NCBI RefSeq assembly: GCF_014698845.1
Contig: NZ_JACJTV010000024.1
Coordinates: 1-64,000, forward strand
Length of the DNA: 64,000 nucleotides
Source: Coleofasciculus sp. FACHB-1120
GTDB lineage: Bacteria > Cyanobacteriota > Cyanobacteriia > Cyanobacteriales > FACHB-T130
Direction of reading: 5' to 3'
Shown: positions 1 to 9,600 of the stretch, piece by piece
Numbering within the stretch: position 1 is the first letter of the stretch
Layout: each line of letters starts with the position of its first letter
Position numbers and translations under genes: made by a program
Notes under the pieces: generated by a model
The model's database searches: none
The model's input: only the letters and a program-made list of their open reading frames with translations
What the model was told of the DNA's origin: nothing

Positions 1-138
1 TTGATCCAAATTTGGGCATGAGCGCGCAACTTTGCACTCAACTTATACCGCGACAAGGGTTTTCAGAATATTGCTCAAGCCCAACGACGTGCTGGCTTTA
101 GTCTTAACACGCTCAAAGACTTATTCAGAATGAAATAA
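1..138 (+). pseudogene. C-terminal remnant of a DDE-type transposase
   Basis: The plus-strand frame ends in a TAA at 136-138 and reads RNFALNLYRDKGFQ, then NIAQAQRRAG, then a terminal LFRMK. This resembles the C-terminal tail of cyanobacterial IS4/ISAs1-like transposases. An in-frame TGA at 19-21 shows that even this tail is damaged, unless the gene starts further left in another frame. The sequence following the stop (CCCTG near 139-143) could be the IS end. The fragment abuts the interrupted cas7 on the other strand, so insertion or a later rearrangement truncated that gene. The family assignment rests on remembered C-terminal patterns only. Confidence 0.45.
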
Positions 139-147
139 CCCTGTAAC

Positions 148-608
148 TTGACTGCACCATCATAAGGCGTTAACGAAACAGCCATATTCATCCCTAAAGC
201 ACCCATTCGCTGATTAGGACCGCTGACTTTTTTTTGTTTCTTTTTTCTTTTTGTTGTTGAAGTATCCTCCTCTGTTTCAGCAGACTCTAATAAAGCAAAC
301 CCAAAAACATCATTATCATAAAATTGGTTTGGATCAAAATCTTCACTTTTTAATCGATTAATATTCTCGTCCTCATCCCAAACCCGATTAACTAAATAAC
401 CTTGCTTTTGAAGATAAAAACGTAACGCCCAACGAATCGCCCTTGAACCTACAAAAGAATGAATATTACCATTCCAATAGCCTTTTTACAAAGTAGTCTT
501 ATTTCCTCGTCCAATGTCATGACTTAAGGATGCTAAACCATAACGAGTCAGGACCGTTCCGTAAAGGTAATAATTGGGGACATTATTGTTATTCTTCTTC
601 TGACTCAT
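148..608 (-). pseudogene. cas7: cas7 (DevR/Csa2-like) fragment, nonsense and truncated
   Basis: Starting at ATG 606-608, which overlaps the end of cas8, 40 codons read through NYYLYGTVLTRYGLASL and HDIGRGNKTTL. A TAA at 486-488 then stands where the family usually has Gln (a CAA to TAA change would explain it). The same frame continues with KGYWNG, HSFVGSRAIRWALRFY and MNMAVSLTPYDGAV until about 148, where it runs into the transposase remnant. These are N-terminal motifs of the Cas7 backbone protein of Cmx/DevR type, which polymerises along crRNA. The C-terminal half and any cas5 downstream are lost. The gene cannot make a working backbone. Confidence 0.75.
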
Positions 609-2165
609 CATTCATTTCTCCTAGTTTTTGATTGTTTGGGAATGAACTATCATCCCCATTTGCGGGGTTATCTTTAGGTTTATAACTGGCAGTCGCTAAC
701 AATGACCAAATTTTTAGTTTTTGCAAAGGTAATTTTTTAATTAGTAGTAAAATCTCTTCTTGATGCTCATTAAAATACTTATTTAATCCTCCTCTTACTA
801 AAAAATCGGGCAAATATTCCTGAAACGACAATTCATCATAACAATAGTTTATCTCTGCCCTTAATCGTTCAACTTTCTTCTTAATTGGAGACTCTTTTCC
901 TTCCTCTGTTTTGGCATAAATTTTAGCAAAATTGCCCTTCATAGCTTGCTGAAATACCTTAACAAAAATAAGATACTGCTTGTCTTCTTCACTCTTTTCT
1001 GCCATTATTGTGAATCCTTCTCGATTGAAAAATAACTGGTTAAATAAATATCCTTTTGAATCCTCTATCACCAATTTTTCCCAAAAATTAGACCACCAAT
1101 GGATTCCTTTTACTAAATTATCAGCAATTAGGGAGCGAATCGAATTCACCTTAATAAAAATTTGCTTAGGTTTAATCTTCTGATAATTAGGGTGAAAGTA
1201 TTTTTGTAAGTGTTGATAAGTGATTAAAGTATTCCGATCAATTTTAATTTCTTCTATACTCATTAATGTCCTTTGACGAGAAGTTTGATTCATTTTTTCA
1301 TATAACCAAACTTGACAAGCTTGATAGTAGTCTCCTTCAGGCTGAATATCGTCTAAGCTGTAATAAAGTAATCCTGCTTCACCAAGGCTACTAACATGAA
1401 GCTGTTTAGCTTCTAATTGCTGTAATCGCCATCTTCTTTGAGAAGCATCTTCAAAATCCTTGATTTCTGGGATCACCACTAGGTAGCGATGGGGTTTCTT
1501 TTCCTTCAAGTCTTCTGATGGAATATGAAGTAAGCAATAATGGCAAACTACTGGTACAAATAATAATGCTAAGGCGTATTCAGGTTTCTCTTCCAGTTTT
1601 GTAGTATTCTGCGTCCTAGCATGGCGAACAATTCCCCCTAAATACAACCAACTGGTTATTTGAACATAATCATGTCTAAGTTGTTGGGTATGTGCTTCAC
1701 ATAACTTCTCTGCAAAAGTTTGATGTGCGTACCAATTTAGGGATTTGTATTGATACTCAACTTTTTTTCTTCAACCTTTAGTTCAGTGTTAACTATCTCT
1801 CCCGCTTGATAAAACTGATTATGACACAGAAAAACAGCGCATATTCCCTCATGAATATGGATTTTCTGCCTTAAATATATTCCATCATTGTCTAATCCTG
1901 TTAAATTAATTAAACCTGTATCATCTAATTGAAAAGACTCCTTAATTAACCAAGATAGGGCGATAAAATCACTTCCTTGCCAGAATAATTCAATCGTATC
2001 AGCAGTCAAAAACCATGATATGCGCCCTCCACGTTGATGAGATGAGGGATATTGCTTTTCTAATCGCTTTAAAGTCATGTAAAGTCCCGTCATTCCAGCG
2101 CAGTGAATTATTGTCGTATCCGCAGCTTCGAGAGATAGGGAAATTTTGGGTTGGGTAGTAACCAC
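589..2165 (-). pseudogene. cas8: cas8-like (Cmx8 type) gene split by a -1 frame change
   Basis: The 5' part (GTG at 2163-2165, two bases after the cas6 stop) carries HCAGMTGLYMTLKRLE, matching the AGLAGL-type N-terminus of Cmx8-family large subunits. It would stop at 1737. The -1 frame is open from 1760 onward (VEYQYKSLNWYAHQTFAEKL) and joins the 352-codon 3' part (YLGGIVRHART to the TAA at 589), giving about 520 residues in total. The switch falls exactly on A AAA AAG at 1767-1761. Cas8 recognises target DNA and seats the crRNA 5' end in Cascade. The order cas6-cas8-cas7 fits type I-MYXAN or I-B-like cassettes, including those carried by Tn7-like elements. Either programmed frameshifting or loss of one A in a homopolymer explains the split. 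The broken cas7 next door favours decay. Confidence 0.7.
1761..1767 (-). other. A AAA AAG slippery heptamer inside cas8
   Basis: Seven T bases on the plus strand (1762-1768) followed by C at 1761 give A AAA AAG in the zero frame of the cas8 5' part (GAA AAA AAG TTG). Slipping back one base continues as GTT GAG TAT, the frame that runs on into the 3' part. This is the same heptamer used in E. coli dnaX. No obvious downstream stem or upstream Shine-Dalgarno stimulator was confirmed. Confidence 0.6.
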
Positions 2166-2167
2166 GA

Positions 2168-2830
2168 TCAGGTTTCCTCTTCTTCCTTGCTGCGAGTCGC
2201 TGGAACAAATATTCCACACATCATCTTTCGTTTCCCGCCAATGCCCTGTTCTTGCAACGTTAAGGAATCTTCTGGATTGAGTTCGCTGATTTTTACGCCA
2301 AATCCTCTAACTTTAAACTGTTTCCCTTCTTTATTGATGGTTAATTGCCTTCGTTGAGGTGTTCCATCTTGTCGGGTAAGAAGTTCAATTTTCCCTTGTA
2401 TTTCTAAATTATCCAGTTGCCGTTGAACAGCTTCAATAAAGTTAGTAGGGTCTTGAAACCCTTTAATTATCACTAATCTGGAATAAACGCTTTCTGAAGA
2501 AGTTAACAGTTTGTAGTCGGGAATATTTAGTTGATAAGAATGTTGACCTAGTTGAAAAGCTTGACCAGCTAAATAAGGATAAATCAAAGGAATTTGTTGA
2601 TGATGAATCCGAATTTTTAGACGAGATTGAGCAGTGAGTTCAAGGAAATTTTTGCTCGTCGGTATTCCGGCAATTGGATGAATTCCAATAGAGTCTAGTT
2701 CATGAAGGGGAGGACAAATACGGGACAAAGCAGAATAGATAGGATAACCATTATCAAGAGGGATAGGTGAGCCTCTTAGTTTAAACGTTAGGTCTACATA
2801 TTCCTCACTTTGAATTAATATGGCTGCCAT
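2168..2830 (-). CDS. cas6: CRISPR pre-crRNA endoribonuclease Cas6 (Cmx6-like)
   Basis: The 220-residue protein has the Cmx6 layout. An N-terminal LTFKLRGSPIPLDNGYPIYS segment is followed by SRICPPLHELDSIGIHPIAG, then LVIIKGFQDPTNFIEAVQRQ. A C-terminal glycine-rich loop reads LQEQGIGGKRKMMCGIF. Family knowledge says Cas6 cuts the repeat RNA and stays on the crRNA 3' handle. The reading frame is intact, unlike its downstream partners cas8 and cas7, with which it forms a tightly packed minus-strand operon (2 bp to cas8). No CRISPR array or cas1/cas2 lies nearby, so any substrate array must be elsewhere. A degenerate tniQ piece sits just upstream on the other strand. Confidence 0.85.
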   Translation of the reverse strand: MAAILIQSEEYVDLTFKLRGSPIPLDNGYPIYSALSRICPPLHELDSIGIHPIAGIPTSKNFLELTAQSRLKIRIHHQQIPLIYPYLAGQAFQLGQHSYQLNIPDYKLLTSSESVYSRLVIIKGFQDPTNFIEAVQRQLDNLEIQGKIELLTRQDGTPQRRQLTINKEGKQFKVRGFGVKISELNPEDSLTLQEQGIGGKRKMMCGIFVPATRSKEEEET

Positions 2831-2851
2831 AGATGGAAATTTTGAGACAAA

Positions 2852-3057
2852 TTTAAAGATTTTAGAGGTTATTTAATACATCAACATCCTCTTGTGCAAA
2901 ATTGCCCTCATTGCCATCGCAAACTACTTTGGCTAGACTGGCAATCTAATTAAGGCTATTGTTCGCAATGTTCTCACTGGTTAGGAGGAGCTTCTAATAC
3001 TCCAGTAGTTACTCAGAACATCTTGAGAGCCGAAAGTCTCTATCCCATACCAGCATG
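2852..3057 (+). pseudogene. tniQ-like zinc-finger fragment
   Basis: In one plus-strand frame the region reads HQHPLVQNCPHCHRKLLWL, a stop (TAA 2951-2953), then GYCSQCSHWLGG and a final stop at 3055. The spacing CPHC...CSQC with LxWLxW between, and a closing WLGG, is the zinc-finger signature of TniQ/TnsD proteins, the target-site selectors of Tn7-like transposons. Another stop interrupts the frame near 2850 and no N-terminal part is present. Its position beside cas6 suggests a CRISPR-associated transposon. The identification rests on motif similarity without alignment. Confidence 0.55.
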
Positions 3058-3114
3058 AACCGCTTCTGCTCCATTTTAAAAAATCCAGCGCTTTCCTGCT
3101 TTCTATGCTTGATT

Positions 3115-3266
3115 GGACTCACGGCAAGCTTATCCTTCTAATTTGGACTGACGGCAGGCTTATGCTTCCAAGTCGTCAATTTCATCCAGAATTAGCTGAC
3201 GCAAGAATGAGGGTTATAGTGTCGTTGACGGCAAAATTATGGTTCCAGTAGCGACAAAGTTATGGG
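3115..3266 (+). repeat. Four degenerate direct repeats, Tn7-end-like
   Basis: Copies begin at 3115 (GGACTCACGGCAAGCTTATC), 3145 (GGACTGACGGCAGGCTTATG), 3222 (TCGTTGACGGCAAAATTATG) and about 3248 (core CGACAAAGTTATGG). The core is CGGCAAAATTATGG. The first two copies are exactly 30 bp apart. A weaker copy may lie near 3194. A TGT at 3220 precedes the third copy, as at Tn7-like termini. Such spaced repeats are typical of TnsB binding sites at transposon ends. The TnsB-binding role is inference. Confidence 0.45.
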
Positions 3267-3947
3267 TAAAGTCACAGAGAACTCAAGCTACAGCCAGATT
3301 GCCGCTTTTATTGGGGACAACTCTCGTCGATCTGAGCAGCATGATCTGTTACGAGCTGGGTTGAGATAACTTCGAGGGGTTGTCGATGCAGTTATAGTTT
3401 CCCGTCCCGGAAGTATGACGACGTAGTCTTCCCTTTATGTTGCCTGAGTTCGCGATAAGCTGAAACCCTTATTCTGCCGTTGCCTATTCTGGCACTCCGG
3501 CAACGTATTTAGGATGTTTTAGCCGTTTTAGAAGGCTCCAGTGGTCTTAACCTGAACTGACATTAGAAATAGGTTTTTCTGTTCGATAAGAAGTACTAAG
3601 AGAATGTCAAGACTTATAGGGAAAACTGATAGATATATTTTGTACTTTTGGCAAGGAAATGGTCGAGATTTGAACTTTCGGCAGGTACATACCTGAATTG
3701 AGCAGAAAACGAGTGCCATCGCCTAACGAGAGAATAAGCATTTCAGCTTGGACTTTGGCAAAGGGATGCCTTATTCAGTGGCAGAAGCTTGGCTGAATTC
3801 ACACGATTTGTACCTTATAGCAATCATTTGTCGGAACGGCAGGATGGTGTCTTAATTCCAAAGCGGCAAAGAGTTGCCATAATATTAGTCGCTTCAGGTT
3901 CAGAACGGCAGTTAAAACAATGATTCTAAGGAACAGGGCAGGATTCT
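3267..3947. other. Gene-free interval between transposon remnant and yhcG
   Basis: No frame carries a recognisable protein. Several loose copies of a CGGCA(A/G) motif recur (near 3655, 3680, 3760, 3840, 3870 and 3910) and could be further degenerate end repeats. I could not show that they exceed chance. The short frame at 3528-3719 on the minus strand has no start signal or family resemblance. Confidence 0.4.
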
Positions 3948-5099
3948 TCATGGCTTTGGCCCACTGTCTGTGTTTGTTGAACCCTCTAGTTGTATAGATA
4001 TCCGCTCACGGCCAGTTTGAACTGCTTGATGCAATTTGGCTTCTAGAATAGGTTGAGGCGGTAATTCCGTTAAGTACTCAGCAACACGAATCTCGCCTTG
4101 ATCCATCTGCAACAACTCAATCTGTTCTTGGTCTTTCTCACTGCATAGAATGAGACCAATCGGTGACTCTTCCCATGTTTTACGTTCGTATTTGTCTAGC
4201 CACCGCAGATAAAGCTCCATTTGCCCCTTGTAGGCTGCGCTGAAGCGACCGAGTTTAAGTTCAACTGCCACCAATCGACGCAAGCTACGGTGGAAAAAAA
4301 GCAGATCCAGGTAAAAATCTTCTTTGCCGATAGTCAAACGTTTCTGACGGGCAACAAAGGTAAAGTCAGTTCCTAACTCTAACAAAAACTGCTCTATCTC
4401 GCGCAAAATAGCGGTTTCCAGATCTCTTTCACTATAGGTATCGGCAAGTCCCAGGAAATTGAGTAGGTAAGGATCTCGAAAGACTATATCTGGAGTCATT
4501 TGATCCTCAGATCGAAGTGCCTCTAACTCTTGTCGAGCCAGTTCTTCTGGCTTGCGAGAAATCGCCGTGCGTTCGTAAAGCATCCCACGGATTTTAGCTC
4601 GCAAGATTCGCACACTCCACCGTTCAATACGGCACATCTCGGCATAAAAGTCGCGCTTCAGAGCCTCCTCAAGAACAATGAGTTCAATAAAATGGCTCCA
4701 ACTCAACTGTTGTGACAGATCTGTGACAGTTTTGAGATTTGGAAAGCGCTCAACGAACTGAATCATGCGAAAGATGGCATCACGGGTAAACCCTCTTCCA
4801 TATTCAGCCGTTAATTGTCGCGACAGTGTCACGACAATCTGCTTGCCATATTCGGCGCGTTCTTGTCCCAAGATTTCTTTGCGGATGCGCTCACCTACAT
4901 GCCAATTAAGAATGACCAGCTCAGAGTTGACTACCCGTGCTACCCGTTGTTGTGCCTGATTAATAAGCGCACGAATATCCTCTAGCAGTTGGTTAGCGAC
5001 GGTTGATTGCTTTTGAGTTAAACCCTCAGCATCACTCGCTTCTCTGGATACTTCTTCGTTTGTATGGTCGGAGTTTCCATCTGAAGCATTTGTTTCCAT
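3948..5099 (-). CDS. PD-(D/E)XK nuclease domain protein, YhcG/DUF1016 family
   Basis: The length (383 residues) is close to E. coli YhcG. The N-terminal DUF1016 helical domain reads LINQAQQRVARVVNSELVI, NWHVGERI, YGKQIVVTLSRQL and SWSHFIELI. The C-terminal nuclease domain carries DFYLDLLFFH followed by VAVELKLG, which gives the D...ExK arrangement of PD-(D/E)XK enzymes. The catalytic residues look intact. Family members are linked to defence islands and mobile elements and were proposed to be recombination-promoting or DNA-cleaving; the substrate is not known from sequence. It stands alone, divergent from the pPIWI-RE operon across a 250-bp AT-rich gap. The acidic first 30 residues are variable, so a later start is possible. 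Confidence 0.85.
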   Translation of the reverse strand: METNASDGNSDHTNEEVSREASDAEGLTQKQSTVANQLLEDIRALINQAQQRVARVVNSELVILNWHVGERIRKEILGQERAEYGKQIVVTLSRQLTAEYGRGFTRDAIFRMIQFVERFPNLKTVTDLSQQLSWSHFIELIVLEEALKRDFYAEMCRIERWSVRILRAKIRGMLYERTAISRKPEELARQELEALRSEDQMTPDIVFRDPYLLNFLGLADTYSERDLETAILREIEQFLLELGTDFTFVARQKRLTIGKEDFYLDLLFFHRSLRRLVAVELKLGRFSAAYKGQMELYLRWLDKYERKTWEESPIGLILCSEKDQEQIELLQMDQGEIRVAEYLTELPPQPILEAKLHQAVQTGRERISIQLEGSTNTDSGPKP

Positions 5100-5237
5100 A
5101 AGTTGGCTTGCTCTAGCACTGGGGTGAAATAGCTGGCGAATATTGCTCCGAATTATACTTGATTTGATGCTAGTGACAAGCAGTTTTATTTTATTTGCGC
5201 CGACAATCCAGATTTCAGCATATTTTAGGCTTTAATA

Positions 5238-5320
5238 TTGGAAACTTTTGGAAACTTTTTGAAAACATTTTTGAAAAAAGAAACTTTTTATTGACAGCTA
5301 ATGATACCGATGCAACACTA
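5238..5320 (+). promoter_or_regulatory. Probable promoter/operator of the pPIWI-RE operon
   Basis: A decamer GAAACTTTTG/T repeats with a 10-bp period at 5241, 5251 and, degenerately, 5261, so copies lie on the same helix face. It is followed by TTGACA at 5291-5296, a perfect -35 hexamer. No convincing -10 box is seen 16-18 bp downstream. The region separates divergent yhcG and the operon, and the repeats could bind a regulator such as the wHTH of the first operon gene. That binding is inference. Confidence 0.35.
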
Positions 5321-5336
5321 AGGCAACTTCTCCACT

Positions 5337-5345
5337 AAAGGAGGT
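5337..5345 (+). promoter_or_regulatory. Strong ribosome binding site for GTG start at 5351
   Basis: AAAGGAGGT lies five bases before GTG 5351-5353 and fixes the start of the first operon gene. Such a full anti-Shine-Dalgarno match stands out from most other genes in this window. Confidence 0.7.
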
Positions 5346-5350
5346 GGATC

Positions 5351-6670
5351 GTGAGCGTTACAAAGCATCGGCAGAGAATTTTGAAAGTGCTTCAAGAATG
5401 GTTTAAAGACCATGAGCAAGGACCCACACTTGAGGAGTTGTGTCAGTTATTAGAAATGCATCCACGTCAGAAAGCGACGGTTCAACGATGGTTGCAGACA
5501 ATGCGAGGCATTGATGTAGAGTGGGATGCTCATGCTCATCGTAGCTTGCGTTTACTGACTCTTGAGCCGCAGGAGATTGAAGTCCAGCTACCTGTAACAG
5601 AAACCTTGCGGTATTTGGCAACAGGACTAGCAGAGTGGGAGAAGCGATCGCCAGAACTACGATCGCAAATTCCAGAAGCACTTCGCATGGGTATGTCTTA
5701 CATGTATCTCACGGCTCTGTTAAGAGGAGAAAAGGCACCAGGAGATATACCTGAGTTATTCAAGAATGCTGAGGAAACATCTCTGTTGGACTGGTTGCCT
5801 GGTGCTGAAGAAATTAAGTATCTGCCACCTGACGTGACACTCATAGAGGGTGGACTGATTTCTGATTTCACTGAGGGTTGGCAGGTTGAAGGCAAGGGGG
5901 TGACGGAACAAGTTCAAGAATCCGTCATGCAAGATGTTTTGAAGCACTGCCGAACATTGCAGCTAGAAGAAGCTTATCGAGCATTTAGACAAGCGATCGT
6001 CCTGAAGCCAACCCTACCATATGAAGAATTTCGACGAATGTTAACGGCACCGCTATTTCATCCACTGCGAAATTATTTGAGACAAGCTTACATGGAACTG
6101 AAGAAGTTTGCGGAATACGACGTTTACTACCCTTGTCCCCGCTGTCGCTATCCACAAAGACAGCGTTCTGACGGAAGCTACGGCTGTCGCAATGTCTTCT
6201 GCCAAACATTGTGTACAAGAGCAAACCCATCTCTACTGCCACTTCCCCCTATTCCTAAATCAGAAGCTCATGAGTGGATGGTTGTCACACCTGGAATGCA
6301 CAAATATGTTACTTTACCAGGCTTATGGGAAGTATCGCTGTACGAATCCCTGACTCGGCTGGGTATACGAGTCACACTATATCCACAAATTGATGAATAT
6401 GACCTCCTGGTGGAGCTACCTGGAAACGTTCGTTGGATGATTGATGTCAAGGATTGGGCATACTTGCGACTCGATCGTCTCAAGCAAGTGCATTTCTGCC
6501 GAGATGCTGATGAAACCTTCATTGTGTTTCCAGATGCGCGAAAAGAGCATTTGCGGATCGAAGTGGTACGTGATGAATATGAAGCTGAATTAGGCGGTGT
6601 GCGCTTGCAGCTCATTAGTGAAATTCTTGAGAGAGCTGAAGCGATCGTAGGAGGCAAAACTCATGCGTAA
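5351..6670 (+). CDS. pPIWI-RE module restriction-endonuclease subunit
   Basis: The protein has 439 residues. Residues 1-70 look like a LexA-type winged helix (TLEELCQLLEMHPRQKATVQRWLQ). Residues 262-288 hold a zinc ribbon (CPRC, then GCRNVFCQTLC). Residues 320-410 form a restriction-endonuclease fold: GLWEVSLYESL (Glu), IDEYDLLVEL (Asp351) and WMIDVKDWAY (Asp365-x-Lys367), the D...DxK active site. This matches the REase partner described for the pPIWI-RE three-gene module. It would supply DNA cleavage, perhaps with DNA or repeat recognition by the wHTH and ribbon. The start is GTG with a strong SD. The stop overlaps the helicase start by 8 bp, implying translational coupling. All key residues look present. 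HIP1-type GCGATCG sites inside suggest long residence in this genome. Confidence 0.85.
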   Translation: MSVTKHRQRILKVLQEWFKDHEQGPTLEELCQLLEMHPRQKATVQRWLQTMRGIDVEWDAHAHRSLRLLTLEPQEIEVQLPVTETLRYLATGLAEWEKRSPELRSQIPEALRMGMSYMYLTALLRGEKAPGDIPELFKNAEETSLLDWLPGAEEIKYLPPDVTLIEGGLISDFTEGWQVEGKGVTEQVQESVMQDVLKHCRTLQLEEAYRAFRQAIVLKPTLPYEEFRRMLTAPLFHPLRNYLRQAYMELKKFAEYDVYYPCPRCRYPQRQRSDGSYGCRNVFCQTLCTRANPSLLPLPPIPKSEAHEWMVVTPGMHKYVTLPGLWEVSLYESLTRLGIRVTLYPQIDEYDLLVELPGNVRWMIDVKDWAYLRLDRLKQVHFCRDADETFIVFPDARKEHLRIEVVRDEYEAELGGVRLQLISEILERAEAIVGGKTHA

Positions 6671-9600
6671 TCTCAGCAGTTGGTGTTATGAAATTACCAA
6701 AGAACTGCGCAATTCAAAGGTCCTGGAAGAATGGGTTGGAGCAATTTCAAATCCAAAAGCTCGAAAACGAGAACTCAGCCGATTAGCTCATCTCATTGTG
6801 CAAATAGAACTCGGATTCACTCTGCTTGAGCAGGTCGCACCTGGGGAATCAGCCGCTTCAGTATCTGCAATATTGTCAGGGTATCGATATCCCATTCCGC
6901 AGTTTAAGGAAGATACCAAGTGGCGATTAATCCAAACTGCTCGATTTTATTTAGTTCATGTTAGAGGGAAACAATGGGAACGAGCCGTTAAAGAATACAT
7001 TGCTCTTTCTCAAGTGCTGAGAGTGTATAACCTTGATTCGGTGGAGTCTGTCCCTCGACTTATTGGCAGCAGCATAGCCCAAGCTCGATCGCAGACCTAT
7101 CGGCGTACACTCGATCACCCACCTAAGCATAAGCATCAGAAGATTCAGTTTGCCAAAGCGGGTCGATGGTTCTGTAAGGTTTCCAGGGCAGGTAACAATC
7201 CAGTAGAGATTCCAATCGATATTCCACCAACCGTTGCAGCGATCGCCAACTCTGATCAAAAATCCTTACTCGTTCAATTTCGAGAAGAAGAAGCTCATAA
7301 TCCGGCTGTAACAATTACCTTCGAGGCGTTGCTTCAGACTGCCCAGGAGATGGATGCTAAATATCCGAAAGGGAACTGGCATAAGCGATTGCATAAGATT
7401 GAGCTACAGCTCTACAACGCGGAGAGCAATGATTTTTCACCTAGTCATGTATTGAGATTAGAACAACTCGTTCACATTGTTGGATTATTGAATGTTGGCA
7501 AATCTACACTTCTGGAAATTCTGACATATCATCTGGCAAAACAGGGCTATCGTTGCGCCTTGATCGTTCATGATGTGGTAACATCTGTTCGCCTTGCTTC
7601 TTTGTTCCGTCATGAGTTAGAAATTGAAGCTGCTCCAGTGCTAGGAAGCAGCGATCGCGCCGATCACCTCGAAAAGGTTCACGAAACGGTATTTCTTGAA
7701 CAAGGTAAGGATATTGCTGAAGGCGGAATTCATCCTGCATTACGCTGGTTTAGTCCGGTCTGCCCTTTGCTAGCGATCGTTCAATCTGATGAAAAGTGGG
7801 AATATGGGCAGGAACCTTGCCATCGGCTTTATCAACCTCAGATGCAGCAGATTGATAGAGATCAACAAGATGACGATGATGACTGGGAAGAGCAGAAGTA
7901 TCGAACCTGTCCGTTGTACTATCAGTGTCCACGACATCAGTTAGAAAAAGACCTCGCAGTCGCAAGAATCTGGGTATTAACGCCTGCAAGTTTCATACAT
8001 ACTCGCGTTCCAAAGCAAGTTGCTCAAGAGAATATGACCTTTGCTGAGGCAATCTACCGGGAGTGCCATTTCCTGTTTGTGGATGAAGCCGATCGCGTCC
8101 AGCTTCAATTTGATGAAGCGTTTGCTCCCAGTGAAGTATTAGTGGATGCAACTCGTGAAGCTTATCTTAATAAAGTTGGAAATTGTACTGGCAGTATTTA
8201 TCAGTCTGCTCGTAGTGAAATGGCAGCCGATCGTTTAGTCGCCTGGTTAAGTGCCCAGTACCTGGTTCAAAATGCAACGAACCGGATCTATCATCAACTG
8301 CTCAATAAAGCAGATTTAGTTGAGTGGTTGGGGTCTGCTCCTTTTACAGGTCGTTCTTTGTTTGCCAGGATTATTCGAGAAGTAACAGAACCCGAGGAAA
8401 GTCAACCCAAACAGCGCCGTAAACAAACTCGCCAGCAACGGATTGAAGCACTGCGCCAAAATACGGCATCTCCATCTGCTAAACGAAAGAAACTCCAAAA
8501 ATTACGTCTAAGTCTACTTAATAAGGGCAAATTAGACGATTTCTTGAACGATCCAACCAACCTTGACTATGAGCTATCTGCCTTAGCCTTTCAATTACTC
8601 AAGCCAGGAGATGACAAAGAATCGTTCGCGAAAGTCAAAACATGGTGCTGTAGATGGTTAAAGGATCACATTGAAGATTTCCGTCAGAAGATTGATTTAG
8701 AGGAGTTAGCGCGTAATCTCTACTTTGCCATTTTAGTTGCAGTCCTAGATAGCCAACTGACTTATTTAGTTGACAACATGCTATCAATTCGTGCTGTACT
8801 GGATCTTCAAGATCTAAATCAAAAATTACTCAGGCGACCTCCGTTTGATTACTTACCTGTCGTGCCAGAGTCGCCTGTGGGAAATATTTTAGGCTTCTGT
8901 TACAGGAATGATCATCGGGATTTGCGGGGAGGTAAGCTCGACTACTTCCGCTATGTTGGAGTCGGGAGAGCTTTACTGCTTCACTTTCCTAAACTGTTTG
9001 CGATCGATGGCAGAGAAGGACCACACACGATTCTAATTTCCGGAACAAGCTACGCACCTGGACTGCTTAAAAATCAGGACTCTTTATACTACACGCCACC
9101 AAGCTATCACATTGATGTTCAGCCGACAGTGTTGCTGTCTGCCACTACTACTAGATGTTCCAGCGTCAGTGAGTCAGGAATTAGCGAAAGTCGTTTTGTC
9201 TTTAGCCCGCTTTCAGGGTTTGGAGGAATACCCATTTCTATATCTGGCAATCACTACACGATTCGTAGACAGAATATGCGTGATTTAATTCAAACACTGT
9301 GTTCCCCAGAAGCAGGTGGATTGAAATTAGATGATGTTTTCCGATCGATTCGCAAACGTACAGAAGACAATCCAGAACAATGGATCGATCGAGAACGGTT
9401 CTTGATGGTGACAGGAGGTTATGAAGAAGCAGAGGAATCTTGTTCTACTATGGGTCCACTTTGTCCAGATAAACATTTAGAACCCTTACGACGCGACCAC
9501 TCACCTCCTAATCTTCGCGGTATTCGTCGTAGCAAAATTCAGGGACTTAGAGATACCTCAGTACAAGGCATTTTTGCTCCCCTACTCGCGTTAGAGAGAG

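Noticed and set aside
980-1183. Plus-strand open frame inside cas8
   Set aside because: Antisense shadow of the cas8 3' part, with no start signal or family pattern.
2830-3300. CRISPR array serving the Cmx-type cas genes
   Set aside because: No 28-37 bp repeat with regular unique spacers occurs; the repeats at 3115-3266 are degenerate and irregularly spaced.
3528-3719. 63-codon frame in the gap before yhcG
   Set aside because: No ribosome site, no recognisable domain, in a region of decayed transposon sequence.
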